Assembly: GCF_000149955.1 (NCBI RefSeq) | Contig: NC_030986.1 | Location: forward strand, 157,863 to 221,862 | Direction: 5' to 3' | Length of the DNA stretch: 64,000 bases | Origin: Fusarium oxysporum f. sp. lycopersici 4287 | Taxonomy: Eukaryota > Ascomycota > Sordariomycetes > Hypocreales > Nectriaceae | Part shown: positions 34,389 to 46,521 of the stretch, in pieces | How positions within the stretch are numbered: position 1 is the stretch's first letter | How the letters are laid out: each line of letters starts with the position of its first letter | The notes under the pieces: model-generated | What the model was told of the DNA's origin: nothing | Seen by the model: only the letters and a program-made list of their open reading frames with translations | Database searches by the model: none | Translations under genes and position numbers: made by a program

Positions 34389-36140
34389 GGATGTTAGGGT
34401 TGGAAAACTTATAACACTGCCTCAAAACTATGAAAAGAACTTCGCTTGGGTTTTAAGAGTTTCCATCAGTGAATTTCCCATCCCGTGCAAGAAATCATAG
34501 AGTCCAGTTCAATAGCATGGTCTCGCCCACATGATGAGATGCTAAGTAAGAGGGTGCAGAGAATTACTTTCTCAATTCGTTACATTCAGTTGGACCGCTA
34601 GCGATTGGCAATTGTGGCTAGTACAGAGTTTGGCTCGTAGGTTTGGCCAATGTTGTCTCTTCTTGGGGAAAAAGCCGTGAACATGCTTCAAGAGGTTCTT
34701 TTAACTCCACATGTTGCCCGCTGGCAGAAAACTCGGACTCCTAGCCTATGAACACGCCCTCTTTGACCCGGTACGCGGTCGCAAGACCCTGCTTCATCCA
34801 TGTTCTTTTTAGTGTTATACCGGAGCTCTTAGTATAGCTCTTGGTTCTCGTTGCGAGGCTTCTTGGTGTAGTCGATCCCAGCGCCAGCTCAGTTTTCTGA
34901 TCCCACATCGTGCGCCTAGCGGACCGTTATATTCTCCCCTCCGGCCACGTCAGTCACAAGTCAATAACATAGCTGCGAAGTGTTCCGCAGCACCTTGGCT
35001 TGTACAGAAGCTAGACAATAGCATCTCTCAACAGTACGTAATAATATCTTGTTATTTTATGAATCCTGAAGTTATGGTCTATATTTCTATGTCTATTCTA
35101 TTATCAAGTGCACTAAATGCCAGGAGAAGTCGGTGGTCTGTAGTTAGCCTCCTACCACATAACGCATCTTAGTATAGTACCTTTCATAAACAGACTTCTC
35201 TTAAGTATTCCCAAGTTCACAAATACTAGTAGAGACTGCAGTATGCAGTCGTTGTCTTAATTCCCTAGTAAGAGCCTTTCTCGCTCCAGGCATACATGAT
35301 TAATAGCAGAGCAGAAAGTTTCCCTTAACAGGACTAACCCCCAGGTTCATGACTAAGTTGCCATAGAAGGGTAATTAGATAGTGGTTGAACTTCGCTACC
35401 GAAGGTTGTAAATCACAATTCATAACAGTAGTGCCGTTGGTCTCCATATTCTGCTACATTTTATTGAGGCTTTACTTTATATACTATTACACAGGTGCAA
35501 GACCTCAGTTGGAGTGACGTCAGACGAGTCCACGTTGAACTGACCATGAAAGGTTGCCGTACGGTTAGCGATGTTTCCACGATAAGCAAGTTCATGTCCT
35601 CACAAGGCACCCAGCCATGGCGTTACCACATCCTGGGCGATGCAAGAGCCCAACTGGTGGCAGATGCAGAATCTATTATCCGAACTTCGGACGGGCAAAC
35701 GGGGCAGCACTTCAGGGATGGACCATTTGGCACATCACAATTGGTGCAGGGAACTTGAAAACCCTTGATGGGCGTTACGGTAGAGATAGCTAGCCAGCCA
35801 AAGTAGTCAGTACCATGCGGTTCTAATGCCGTTCTAATTGGTTATAGACTCTAACCACTGATTGATCAGCAGGTCGGTATTATTAAACGACCCGATGGTA
35901 AGTGGGCCGCCAGGTACCTCTGTACCGGGCACACCAAACCCCGGATTGAGTGAAGACTGTTTGATTGGTCATAGCCGTCTTTTCTTTTGACACTGCTTCC
36001 TCTATGTTTACTGATCGGTAGCGCCACCCAAGATCGCAATTACATAACACCCCCGTCTATCATCAAAATGCGTGATTGTCCGATAGAATTTTTCTTAGGG
36101 CCACACATGTCTTGCAGTGGTAGGACAGTGGTAAAGCCTG
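34389..36140. other. Intergenic/gene-remnant zone
   Basis: Only one open stretch of note (35487-35760). No intact gene. Confidence 0.5.
35487..35760 (+). other. Unidentified open stretch, possible exon remnant
   Basis: Follows an acceptor-like ttacacag and reads VQDLSWSDVRRVHVELTMKG and so on for 87 residues to a TGA. Composition looks coding but no family is recognised. It could be the last exon of a decayed gene. Confidence 0.3.
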
Positions 36141-36149
36141 TCAGCTCGG

Positions 36150-36357
36150 GCCTCATACGTTTCCTGTAAAGCCGGAAGATGCTGCCTTTGCTCGTGACTT
36201 CTGGATTCTTGCTGAAGGACTGCTCGCCGAGGGCAAGATTCTGGTTTACAAGCCCAAGGTCAACGTCAGGAACTAGATTGGCTGCAGTGTTCAAGGCTCT
36301 CGAGGAAGTTTGGAATGGCAACGTGAGCGGTGACAAGTTGGTCTATACGCTGGGTTA
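36150..36357 (+). pseudogene. Zinc-type alcohol dehydrogenase / trans-enoyl-reductase-like C-terminal relic
   Basis: The frame reads PEDAAFARDFWILAEGLLAEG and then KILVYKPKVNV, shifts by one nt near 36271, and continues TRLAAVFKALEEVWNGNVSG and DKLVYTLG to a stop. This is the standard C-terminus of medium-chain dehydrogenase/reductases such as toxD-like or trans-acting enoyl reductases. The catalytic and Rossmann parts were not found upstream. A clear gene remnant. Confidence 0.65.
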
Positions 36358-37229
36358 GGTTTTAGCTTCTTGTGATATAGTTGTCATTCTTCAAAATATT
36401 TAGATCAGTAACATGAAACCGTTCATTAAACTAATTAATAATCGACTTCTTAGTTCTCCAGACCGAAGGCTAATTGCCCTCTTCTGTTTTCAGGCACAGC
36501 AGGCAGGTATGCATGCTGCAAGCCACATAGTGCTGTTCAGGGTGGACTGGCTCAGTCACGGCAAGACTGATCTCCGATTATGCTCTCGTGATTAGTGATC
36601 AGACAACGAGAGGTAGTCCCTTGTGGTTTTTATTTCAGCTTTCCCCACAGCCGGCATTAGCTCCGCATCTTATTTCTAAAGGCCATCATTGTCGTGTTCT
36701 GCACATATCGCGTTCTCTGTTGTTATCATAAAGTAATGTACAACCAAAGCGGCAGAACAGCGAAGCCAATTGTACCGGAAATGCATCCCAAAACAAACAC
36801 AGCAGCCGATCAGGAGCTGTTACTTGAAAAAGCAGGAAGCCAACCGCTCACCGAGGGCTCACGAAAGTCCCTAGCAAGATCGGTTCTGGGGGCTTTAATG
36901 AGCTGGCCGCCGCTTGCCCCATATTAGACGTAAGATGCACCTGACCTGTGCACATCGGATGCTAACTGATCAGCTTCTCTTGTAGCCCAAACCCTTCTCA
37001 AGCATTGGATGTATATCGTTGTCTTCTCGCTCCCCCAAATCTCTTAGTATTCTTCCTATACCACGCCTATGACCTGTGGTCAGTTTCTTGTCTACTTCGG
37101 GGACTAGGCAACAAAGTGTTTCGTAGGCAGCTCAATGATATAGTTGCCAATGTTTTTCAATAATTAAGGTGTCAGGACAGAAACAGCAATGGCTCGTGCC
37201 TCATCACCCTGTTTTCTCACATCCAGTAG
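36358..37229. other. Intergenic, no supported gene
   Basis: Short ORFs only (for example plus 36736-36927). None recognised. Confidence 0.5.
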
Positions 37230-37510
37230 CGTGCTCGAGGGGGCAGAAGCATTCAACACCGCTGGTCGCGCCATATAGGGAGCGACTTTGATGGCGTGCC
37301 AGCGACCTTGCGGGGGCTGGAGGACGGTTCAAAGTTTCCAGACCTGGTGGACGAGATGCTGGACCAGGGGATCCAGGACGAGGTAGTTGAGGGCATAGTT
37401 CGCGAACCTGCTTAGAGTATGGGGAGAGCTTGGTGCTGTAGCTGCGTGGCTTCAGGCCGGGATGAAGCCTGCTGAAGACGACGCCTTGGCTCAAGGATCC
37501 TTGGAACTGA
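37230..37510 (+). pseudogene. M19 membrane dipeptidase-like C-terminal relic
   Basis: HIGSDFDGVP at about 37271-37300 matches the hallmark GSDFDG segment of renal-dipeptidase-type (M19) enzymes. It is followed in frame by RGLEDGSKFPDLVDEMLDQG and then, after a frameshift near 37408, LLRVWGELGAVAAWLQAG. This is the expected C-terminal order in that family (…NLLRVWEEV…). The N-terminal metal-binding HxD part was not found. Dipeptidases of this type occur in peptide catabolism and in gliotoxin-type clusters. Only a remnant remains. Confidence 0.65.
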
Positions 37511-38001
37511 GAGTCTGGTATGTGCATTAATAATTCTATTCAAGAACAAGCCCTTAATGCATATTCTCTGAAGCCAAGCTCTCTGCGGTGATTATAAGCT
37601 ACAGGTCTTGACAACAAATAGCACATCTGCATTCTCTCAAGAATATTTAGGTAACGCAGTTTACGCCTATGCAACCCTGTAAATCGCCCCCGATACGACA
37701 ATGTTTCATGTTGCGGGGTAAGATATTTGGAGGCTCTTCACAGGGTGCCTAATTGGATTTGGCCCCCAAGGCAGAAAACGGGATAACCTTGCGAGATTCT
37801 GCCTGACATGGCTCTTTTTTTTTCATCTTTTTGTTTCAGTTTCACTTAACGCAGCGACGATTACGACATGGTATATAGTTGGGAGTCTCTCCAGACGAAA
37901 CCAAGATTTGTCTTATTCCCGGGGTCGCGCTTCTAATCAAGAAGGTCGACCATTCCCGGCGACGATTAATAACCTTGCCAGCACCCCACAAACACTGCAA
38001 C
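37511..38001. other. Intergenic upstream of the membrane-protein gene
   Basis: Has a T-rich stretch near 37815. No gene. Confidence 0.5.
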
Positions 38002-40000
38002 ATGGCGATCCACAAGCTGACCCCCGTCCTCATGACAGGGAGTCTATTCCTGGGACTACTACTCGCCATCGGCCATCATCTCTACTACCATTATCTAGAC
38101 GGGAGGGTCATCAAGAGCCAAAACCAACAGGAGTGGTTTCTCCGTGTCGGCACCGGTATAGCGTTCCTCGCAAGAGCCCTGTTGTCAGCAGCTGTCGGGT
38201 TCGCATACACGCAAATACTATGGCGAACTTTAAGATCAAAATCCGTCACTATCGAGGGGGTCAACTCGCTTTTTGGCGTCTTGCATAATGCTTGGGACTT
38301 TACTACTTGGGAGCTCTGGACAATTGCGCCGGCGCTTGCTGTAGTGGCCATAATAGCTTGGTAGGCAAGAACCTCGAACTATCTACAGCTTACTGACATT
38401 TACTTATAGGGCACTCCCATTAATTGCAGTTATTACTCCAGCTACACTTACCGTCCAGGTATCTGACCATCCAAATGTCACAGTTGTCGACGCTCCCATT
38501 CCACTGCTCGACTACGATAACATGCTCAACTTCGCCCAATTCACAGGGGTAGGTGGAGTTGGATACTACGCTCCTTCGAGCTATGTCTCACGGGTGCTCT
38601 TATCAGTGGCATCTCTCGGCTCTATCCTGACTATCCCAGCACCCTTTCCCAATTCGTCATATTCCGTCGACTTTTACGGCCCTTCAATTTCATGCGGTAC
38701 ACCTCGCAATGCGTCCTTTGCAAAACTTCTGGCTGAAGCTGTTAAGAACGAGACATGCTGCGGAGATTCCGCCGGATACGTAGGGTTTGTTCCAAGTAGT
38801 AACACAATGAACAGCACTGAGGAGGGCTATGCCTTGGCTGGTTTGCGGGGTGCAATGAACTACTCTCTCATCTCGACGGTATCGTCTATTGATCAGACGG
38901 CCAACGCCACCAGTTCGGCTAAGCTCTATGTTGTCGTGCCGGATAAGCCCGCGTCCAGCAGTTATATCATGGCAAACAAGTCGATCGAGTGCTCTCTTTA
39001 TAATTCATCCTATGCCGTCAACTTCACGTTTGACAACGGCCGGCAGAATATTACCTACAAGTCTAAGAGACTGAAGGGAGTGACATCCATCGATGCCGGC
39101 CTCAACCAGGATACAGGCTCCAGTCAGTTCAATGCTGCTGTTGCTTATATCGCACTCATGGATTCCCTGGGTAAGCTGCTGCTTGGGAGTCTGGGGATAT
39201 CGCACTACGGTGTTATGCGTCCAACCCAGACACAGATCATGAGCTCTGTTCTCATGGATGCCAAAGAGATGCAAGTTCTTGGTGGCGTAAATGCGGCGAC
39301 AGACCGCTCAGAAGCACCAGAGTCTGTAATTGGGAATATCTCCATGGCTGATGCATTGGAGCAGCTGTTTACCAATGCTACGATAAGCCTCTTCAGTAAC
39401 TCAAAGTTACTGTAAGTGCACTCGTGTTGTCTTTTTGACCGGAACTCTGTTAACACTTCTAATAGGCAAAACGATACCGCTGCATCTCATGGTAACATCA
39501 CCTACCTCACCACGCAAATCGCCTTTTCTTATGAGCCGCGCAACCTTTTCATTGCATATGGGATGGGCGTACTGGCTTCTGCGATTATTGTCATCGTCGG
39601 ACTGCTATGCATCAAGTCTGCATCGGCATCCTATGCAACTACTTTCTCAACTATTCTGCGGACTACAAGGAACCCCGATATCGACACTATCGTCCCTGCA
39701 GCAGAAACATCTGGCGCAGAGCCTTTGTCGAGATATCTTGGAGATACTCGCCTGGTATTGCGACGTCAGGGACGCAGGCTGGAAGGTATAGACGAGGATA
39801 TAGTGACTCTCTTTGCTATAGACTCGATACCGGATGAGAAGGGTAGGCAGAAAGTCTCTGCAGATGGTTCTTCTCGACAGGAGGATAGAGGGTATCAATA
39901 CTCGGATGCAAGTATTGAACTTTTGAGCAATGTCGAGCATTCCGCTACAGATACAAGTTCTGGAAATGGTGGTAGCCGGATGTACCCTCGTGGAAACTGA
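38002..40000 (+). CDS. Multi-pass glycosylated membrane protein of unknown function, 631 aa
   Basis: Exons 38002-38360, 38410-39411 and 39466-40000; introns are 49 and 54 bp, with a spliced length of 1896 nt. Three hydrophobic segments occur in the first 130 residues (SLFLGLLLAIG; FLARALLSAAVGFAY; ALAVVAIIAWALPLIAVI). A domain of about 350 residues follows with many N-glycosylation sequons (NSS, NAS, NYS, NFT, NIT and others) and a Cys pair. A fourth membrane segment lies near residues 485-505 (GMGVLASAIIVIVGLLCI), then a hydrophilic cytosolic tail. This matches a common but uncharacterised fungal membrane-protein architecture with a large lumenal or extracellular loop. Its 3' end faces the regulator gene with 134 bp between. 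No catalytic motif was seen. Confidence 0.85.
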
Positions 40001-40134
40001 GTAGCAAGAATAACAAACCGGGGCATAACGTCAAGGGTTCAGACAGAACAGAAAGGCTATCGTAAATCATAGAGCGATATTGATTATGTAGATATTCATG
40101 TCATGTCATTAAATCTCAACGCTTGCAAGCTGTT

Positions 40135-42873
40135 TTACAAATAGCCCTGATTAAACCCAATTCCATCGGAGAGCAAACCCATCTCTTGGGCAAAATACAA
40201 AGCTTGGTCATTCTGAGCCCAACTCACTGCCCCCTGAAGACGCTGTAACAGATCCTCCGTTGTCTCCATGCCCATTGCCGATTCACTGAACTGTGACTGC
40301 TCAGACACAGGAGATGGCTCTTCCGTAGTCTCGGAATGTGTCTTTTGCGCTCGTTCCGCAACTTCGTAGACTATAGGCGTTTGGGGTCCTATGTCTATAC
40401 CCATCTGCATAGCAAAACCCACGGATGGGTCGTCTTCCATCCATCGCGAAAAGCTTTTCGCATATGTTGCTGGCGATAGTGGTCGAGGGAGGGATATCTG
40501 TTGCGTCATTGGCATTGGCATTGGCGCGAATTGTGGTTGTCCTAATAGCATGGGCATCAAAGAACGGTTCCTGTTGAAGAAACGTCTTAGAGCAGCTGGA
40601 AAGTCACTATCTTGAGCCAGGCGATCTTGACTAAGACACACATCGATGGTCAAAGCCAGTCTAAGATATTGCGTTGGACTTCGGGCCAGTACATCAGCGT
40701 GATCGTTGGTAAGCATCATTTGTGGAGGTTCCTCGCGGTCACTGCACTCCATAAAGTATCGAATGGTCTTGGAAATAGAGTGAACGCCGTCGTACTTGGG
40801 GTGAAGCTCCCTGAAAACTTGGATGAGGACGTTGAGTCGCGATTGCTTGGAAGCAACTTCTGGACGGGCCCATATCTCGGTCGCGGAAGAGGCAGTGGAC
40901 ATCTTCATGTCGACCATGTGCATCGCGAGAGGGAGGGCTGTGCATGCTACAGCGCTGCTGGGTAGCCAACGGGTGAGTCGATGTGGGTGTAGTCGGGCAA
41001 AGCATTCTGCTATGCTTTTGGTGGCGTTTCGGAGATCTCTTCGGTTGTTCTTGAGAAATTGCGTCTCGTGTGATGCGGTGGGATTTTGGTTGACGAGACC
41101 TAATATCAGACCGAGGTGAAGTTCGTAGTTGCAGAGGGCGACTTGGCTGGCGCTGAAGAAATTGTCAGTAACTGAGTTTCAAGTGGGATTAGGTGAGCTT
41201 ACTGGAAGTATATCCAGACTAGATTAGTGAACAATACCGCAGAGTCCTCGTATCCTCCTGAACTCAATGTCAAATCTTGAATGGCGAGCGGTGGTCTTGT
41301 AGCCACTGCCCAGTTCTTCAGTGACCTCTTGTGTTCCTGTACTTGCGCATACGCTGTCGAATGTGCTTCTGCATCTAAGATCGGTAATGTCTCGGTAGGA
41401 TACACTAGACCCAGGACATCTGTAAGAGTAACACAAAGTTCTGTAAGGCGTTCTAATGTAAGGATGAGCTTGTGCTTTGTGGCGATGTTGTAAACCCGCG
41501 ACGACTCAAGTTCATCGACGAGATCATCGTAACATAATGGGGAGCAGTTCGCAAAGTCGAAATGGGCACTAGTGATCTGGATGTTCCTGCGAACGCAGAG
41601 GGGCATGATTCGGTCGCGGATAATACAGCACCACCAGATACGTTTAAGTATGTTCCGTCTCTTGACATCTTGTTGTGATATGTGTAGTCCGTAAGAGGGG
41701 GAGTCGTAACTGTCGGCGTCGCATGACTTGGCGTGTTGAATTGCGATTCGGAGCCATCTGCTATTTGCCTTGCCAGGTCCGGAACGGAAGGTTGGGCACC
41801 AGTAGGTCAGGAGGAGGGCAGACTGTGCGATGGAGATGGGATCGGGGTCGGTCGAGAAGTCGTATAGAAGCTAGATCAATGTTAGAAACGGCATTCCCAA
41901 CAATAACGTAATATTCACCTTGGCCTTGGTGTAGAAAGCCTCCTTGGCTTCGAGGATGGTGGCGAATCCCAGCGTGCGGAGACTCTCCTTTGAGACAAAC
42001 TTTATTTGTTAGAACAACCAGCACACAGAAATGGTGATGTCAACGTACAGTGCACGAAGCAAACATCATCGATTGCAACAGAAGCATCGAAACAGGCGTC
42101 CCGGACGTCGCAGAATTAGGTGTAGGATCGTACGCATTCCAGAAATCGGCTTCGTTGATAAGAGGGAGTAACGGATGAATGTAGAGGAAGTAATGTCGGA
42201 TGAATTCGTCGAGGATCGGCTTGGAAGGGACGCGTAGACAGCCTTGAGCATTTAGATGGTAGAAATCGCAGTCGCGCATGTTGAGGGTCCTCAGGAAGGG
42301 CATTGATGAGTATAGAGCTTTGAGTTCGGATCGAACGGGTTCGCTGGGCTCTTCGATAATTGAGGGTGTATATGGTGGGATCTCTCTAATCTCTTCGACG
42401 ACATCTTCAGTGGTATTCGTCGTGGGCGACTCGAGGTCTACCCGCTCCTGATGTTCGACTGATGTTTTGTATTCGCTTTCTTCTAGTATATGTAGCACGG
42501 CAGTCGCATCGTCGACAGGACTCGTAGGGTTATCGTGGTTCGAAGACGGCGACGTGGATGCAGCTGCCGTGACGGCTTCACAGTCCCGAATGAGGTCGGC
42601 ATTGTCGGAGACGACGGACGCGCCTCGATGAGGAATGGGACTACAACACGTCAGTATATCATAGGCGGTGATGATATCGATAACATACAAAGCATCAGCG
42701 CGACGAGCGACGACGCATTCGCAGCCGTCAAGTCGACAGTTCGTGCAAGGCGTAGACGTGCGGGTGACATCACACCGGACCTTTCGCTTGCGACATTTAA
42801 GGCACGCCTTTGTCGCGCGCTTCCTCGAGACAGGCTTCTTGGCGAAGCGAATCGGTTGCTGAGTGTTGTTCAT
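40135..42873 (-). CDS. Zn2Cys6 transcription factor with fungal_trans domain, 847 aa
   Basis: Exons 42689-42873, 42049-42640, 41919-41999, 41203-41870 and 40135-41152; introns are 48-50 bp and the spliced length is 2544 nt. The N-terminal zinc cluster is ACLKCRKRKVRCDVTRTSTPCTNC plus DGCEC (C-X2-C-X6-C-X9-C-X2-C-X6-C; residues about 29-59), preceded by a basic KPVSRKRATK stretch. An acidic linker follows, then the fungal-specific domain beginning near RVPSKPILDEFIRHYFLYIHPLLPLINEADF (given as landmarks only). ATG 42873 is chosen; the frame upstream lacks another ATG. It is a nuclear regulator with unknown targets. The first intron is in-frame, so retention would still give an open protein. 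Intact. Confidence 0.88.
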
Positions 42874-44215
42874 CCTGGTACAAGGCGGAGACGATGGTAC
42901 CCGAGGTTGAAGAGGAGGAGCAGGAGCAGAGAGAATGAACCCCAGATTTACCCCAAACTTCACTGTCTCGCTGAGTGGTGGTAGATGAGGCCCCCTGCTA
43001 GGGGCTAAGGGGCTGGACCCATGTGGGACGACGGTAGTGAACCTCGGAAATCTCGGCTAGAGGGGTTCATGCCCCACGGGGAAGCTTTGCGTATTCCTCT
43101 CAGCGCGATAGAGATAGGAACAAGATAAGAATTACTAATGTTTCGGCCACTGTAGCTTGTGACGTTACTGTTTTGAGCTGGCTTCAGAGTGCGATATTCC
43201 TTCTTGGAGTCTAGATTGCACTGACAGCAGCTCTGACATTGGTCCAGGTGGCGAACGGCATATTCCGGCTAAATGAACTGTTCTGCCAACACAGCTCAAC
43301 GTCACCCGAGAAAAAGGCTAGAGGCCTGCTGACGTCTTCGTAAGTGTTGACGGCTCGCTTATCTTGCATGTCGTTGTGTTTACGCATTGTACTATAGTAT
43401 GAATCCATGACTCAGACCCCTGACGTGATGGTGTTTTTAAGGCATTGCGTATTTAACCTTATTTATAAGTAAACTACCGTGATCTAATAGTCGCAGCATT
43501 TGGTACATGTCTAAGGAGTAATCCGGATTTATCCTTTTCCTTGAACTTAGTCAATAGCCATTTGAAGGGGGATTTATCCCTTTGCTAATCGCATTATCCT
43601 GAAATTGATAATCTCTAGGGTAACCCAGAGACGCTACGTCATGTATCTAAGCCAGAGCGATAGTCGTGTAACGTTGTCTTCAGCCACTTCCCTATCAAAG
43701 TCCGGTCGGACTCCTCGGACATCAGAAGCTTAAATACTTTTCTTCCCAGCAAATCTCAACTGCGAACACGTTGCGCGTGACTAACTCAATGGAGCCCAAG
43801 CTTGCTGAACCAGACCACGTTTATTGGTGCTATTTTTATCTCGTGTTAGTGGAGCGTGGCTGTGCCAACAGTCAACGGCTCGTTCCAGACGTAATCGGTA
43901 CGAGCCACAAAATGAATGTCACGATACCATCAATTAACCCTTGTAGCTCGTAGGTGTCGCCGAATCTACCGTGTTAGACCCTGCTTGATACGAGGACGTC
44001 ACATCGTAACAGAGCCGGAATGCAAATGGGGCTTGTGTCTAATTACAGTAGCTTTGCCCTCGTCCTTTCTAGGGATGCTCCCTTGATCATGTTATTGTCT
44101 CAGTATAATTTCATCGAAACGACCCATTCTTTTTTCTTCATATTTACTTTTTCTCTTCACTAGACATAATTTATTCTATGGATTTACTATCTTGCTAGCA
44201 TATACCAACTCCACA
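42874..44215. other. Intergenic region
   Basis: Upstream regions of the divergent genes at 42873 (minus) and 44216 (plus). No supported gene inside. Confidence 0.5.
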
Positions 44216-45226
44216 ATGGTAAAGAGGTTCGATGGCCTTGAGTTTTGGGAGCAACGATGCAAGGCTCTACAGCTATCGCAAACGCCCGCTACAAAATCAC
44301 CTACCGAGAGCGAGCCGTCCCTGTCGTTCGAAAGCCCAGAAATACCCAGCGCCGAGCCAGCATCACCAGCTCTATCACTAATAAAATGGCCGACGACTGC
44401 AAAACCACTCGGAAGCGTCGCTGATTCCGAGCCCATCTTCATTCAGACTGTTTCTGCAGTCCACGACGTCCGCAGTTCCATGTCCTTTTCACCCTCATTG
44501 GACCAACATAGCCAGTCTGCATGCGTGTTACGGCCAAGCAGCTTCGAAGGAAAGGAGGAGTTCCTCACTGTTATTAGCAGAGATGGATCAGATATAAAAC
44601 GAGACAGCAGTCTGGACGACAGACGGTCACAATTAGGTGGCACAAATATCACACAACTCAGACGAAGATCACCACTGCGACTCCAAACAACCAACCTATC
44701 TGGAATGGCACAGCGCCAACAAAGGCATTCAATGATGCCAAATCTTCCGGCCTCAAGTCCCAACAATACACCGCTAGATCACAGGCACACATTGAGTGCC
44801 TCTGCAGATTGCAACAAGTGCATCACCCGCCAAACAGACAAAGCGTTCGAAGCTCTCACCAACGCCCTAAACAACAAACGCCAAGACGAAACAAAACACC
44901 TAACAATTATCCGACCGACCATAGACTGCCGCATGCCTTCGCTCAAGTCGCCGAAACCGATTCGACCAAAGATGATACGACAAAAGACCCAGCAATGGGC
45001 GGAGACCCAGGAAGACCTTGATAGCTCCACAGCGAGCTCTTTGTCAAGCCCGATGAGTCCAATGATGCCAATTCAGATCTCATTAGATGGGAAGGACTTG
45101 GATAAGTCTGAAATACCCCCGATGGGTTGTAATCTGGATCATGACTTGGGCGACTTTTTGAAGTGGGAAGCACGAAATGTATGTGCTTATGGATATGGGA
45201 CAAATGGGTATACCCTTTCGCCATAG
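44216..45226 (+). CDS. Ser/Pro-rich hypothetical protein, 336 aa
   Basis: A single-exon ORF from ATG 44216. The frame is open a little upstream but without an ATG. The protein starts MVKRFDGLEFWEQRCKAL, is largely low-complexity (Ser, Pro, Gln and Thr rich), and includes a short conserved-looking segment DCNKCITRQTDKAFEALTNAL near residues 205-225 with a CxxC pair. The C-terminus is LGDFLKWEARNVCAYGYGTN and a few more residues. No membrane segment or enzyme motif is visible. The composition suggests a mostly disordered intracellular protein. The function is unknown. Codon use looks genuine and no shadow ORF explains it better. Confidence 0.7.
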   Translation: MVKRFDGLEFWEQRCKALQLSQTPATKSPTESEPSLSFESPEIPSAEPASPALSLIKWPTTAKPLGSVADSEPIFIQTVSAVHDVRSSMSFSPSLDQHSQSACVLRPSSFEGKEEFLTVISRDGSDIKRDSSLDDRRSQLGGTNITQLRRRSPLRLQTTNLSGMAQRQQRHSMMPNLPASSPNNTPLDHRHTLSASADCNKCITRQTDKAFEALTNALNNKRQDETKHLTIIRPTIDCRMPSLKSPKPIRPKMIRQKTQQWAETQEDLDSSTASSLSSPMSPMMPIQISLDGKDLDKSEIPPMGCNLDHDLGDFLKWEARNVCAYGYGTNGYTLSP

Positions 45227-45831
45227 TCTATTGAAAACGATTTAATGATGGGAGGATGATATACGGTTAAATTGCTGGACATCCTATGACTAGAATATTC
45301 CCTAATAATACCCTCATAATTGACAAGAATCGACTACTCACAGAAGTGGGCGAGATCAACTGAAACGAATTCTCGCCGTACTGGTTCAAATCACTTGGAG
45401 AGGTTAAAATGTCTAAGAAATTATAGTCAGTTCTAGATTTCATCAATGCTCATAACGTTACCTATTACTGTACTGCAAATGATGGACCCATATAATCGGC
45501 TATAATATACAAATTGGGCATAAACCCAATGATTTCATCCAATGATATTTGAGAACGCTCTTCGGACCAAAGGACACAACAGTCAACATCCAGTCTAGTC
45601 AAGGCGTAATTGGTGATTTTGCGCTATGCTTGGATTTATTGCTTGTCGGCTTTCCTTCCAATTACGTGCTTTTTTCCCTTAATTCGACCTTGGTTGCTGA
45701 GTAATGGGAATATCATCAAGTTAACCCATTGCTCCAGGTGAGGGGTCATTTCAGTGACCTAACCACTATATAAAGACATACGCATCTGTTGTAATAATCC
45801 TCATTATTCACGACATATTCAGCGACAAAAC
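45227..45831. other. Intergenic upstream of isochorismatase-family gene
   Basis: Contains the presumed promoter; a tatataaag sequence at about 45767-45775 lies some 60 bp before ATG 45832. No other gene. Confidence 0.5.
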
Positions 45832-46463
45832 ATGGCCTCAGCAACTTCATTCCGCGACCTCGTTGGCATTCCCGCCTCTACGGCTAGCCCCTCTGATAGC
45901 GTTCTCATCATCATTGACGCGCAGAATGAGTACGCTGAGGGACAGCTTAAAGTTACCAACGCTGCTGAGTCGCGAAAGGTCATCGCTGGGCTTTTGGAGA
46001 AATACAGAGCCGCAAATGGAAGTATCGTGCACGTTGTCCATGATACACCAGAGGGCGCACCGGTCTTCACCCCGGGTACTAAGCTCGCTGAGGAGTTTGA
46101 CGAGCTGAAGCCCAAGGACGGCGAGGCTGTTATCCACAAGAACTTCCCTGGTTCTTTCACCAAGACGGATCTTCAGAGCGTCTTGGATAAGACTGGAAAG
46201 AAGAAGGTTGTTCTTACAGGCTACATGGTAAGTCGTTGAGTTATACGTAACTGAGATATGAGACTAATTGCGACCAGGCCCATGTCTGTGTCTCGACTAC
46301 TGCGCGACAGGCTGACGAGCTTGGCTTTGACGTCATCATCCCTGAGGATGCCGTTGGTGATCGCGATATCCCCGGCGTTGACGCCTCACAACTGGTCAAG
46401 GTTTCACTGAGCGAGATTGGCGATGCCTTCGGAACCATCATCAAGAGCAGCAGCATTGCTTAG
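45832..46463 (+). CDS. Isochorismatase-family cysteine hydrolase, 193 aa
   Basis: Exons 45832-46227 and 46278-46463 with a 50-bp intron; the spliced length is 582 nt. The catalytic triad is visible: Asp29 in [10 protein letters not shown], Lys103 in [10 protein letters not shown], and Cys136 in the [13 protein letters not shown] segment created by splicing. The length is typical of stand-alone isochorismatase-like hydrolases, which cleave amides or vinyl ethers such as nicotinamide-like compounds. The exact substrate cannot be read from sequence. No signal peptide, so probably cytosolic. It converges with the P450 gene, with 58 bp between stop codons. Intact. Confidence 0.9.
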
Positions 46464-46521
46464 AATTATCTATAAGCGATATAAACTTTTACAATCTATG
46501 TCATTACACTTCATTAAACGT

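Noticed and set aside
37204..37527. 107-aa minus-strand ORF
   Set aside because: Opposite the dipeptidase remnant; Pro/Arg-rich shadow with no family match.
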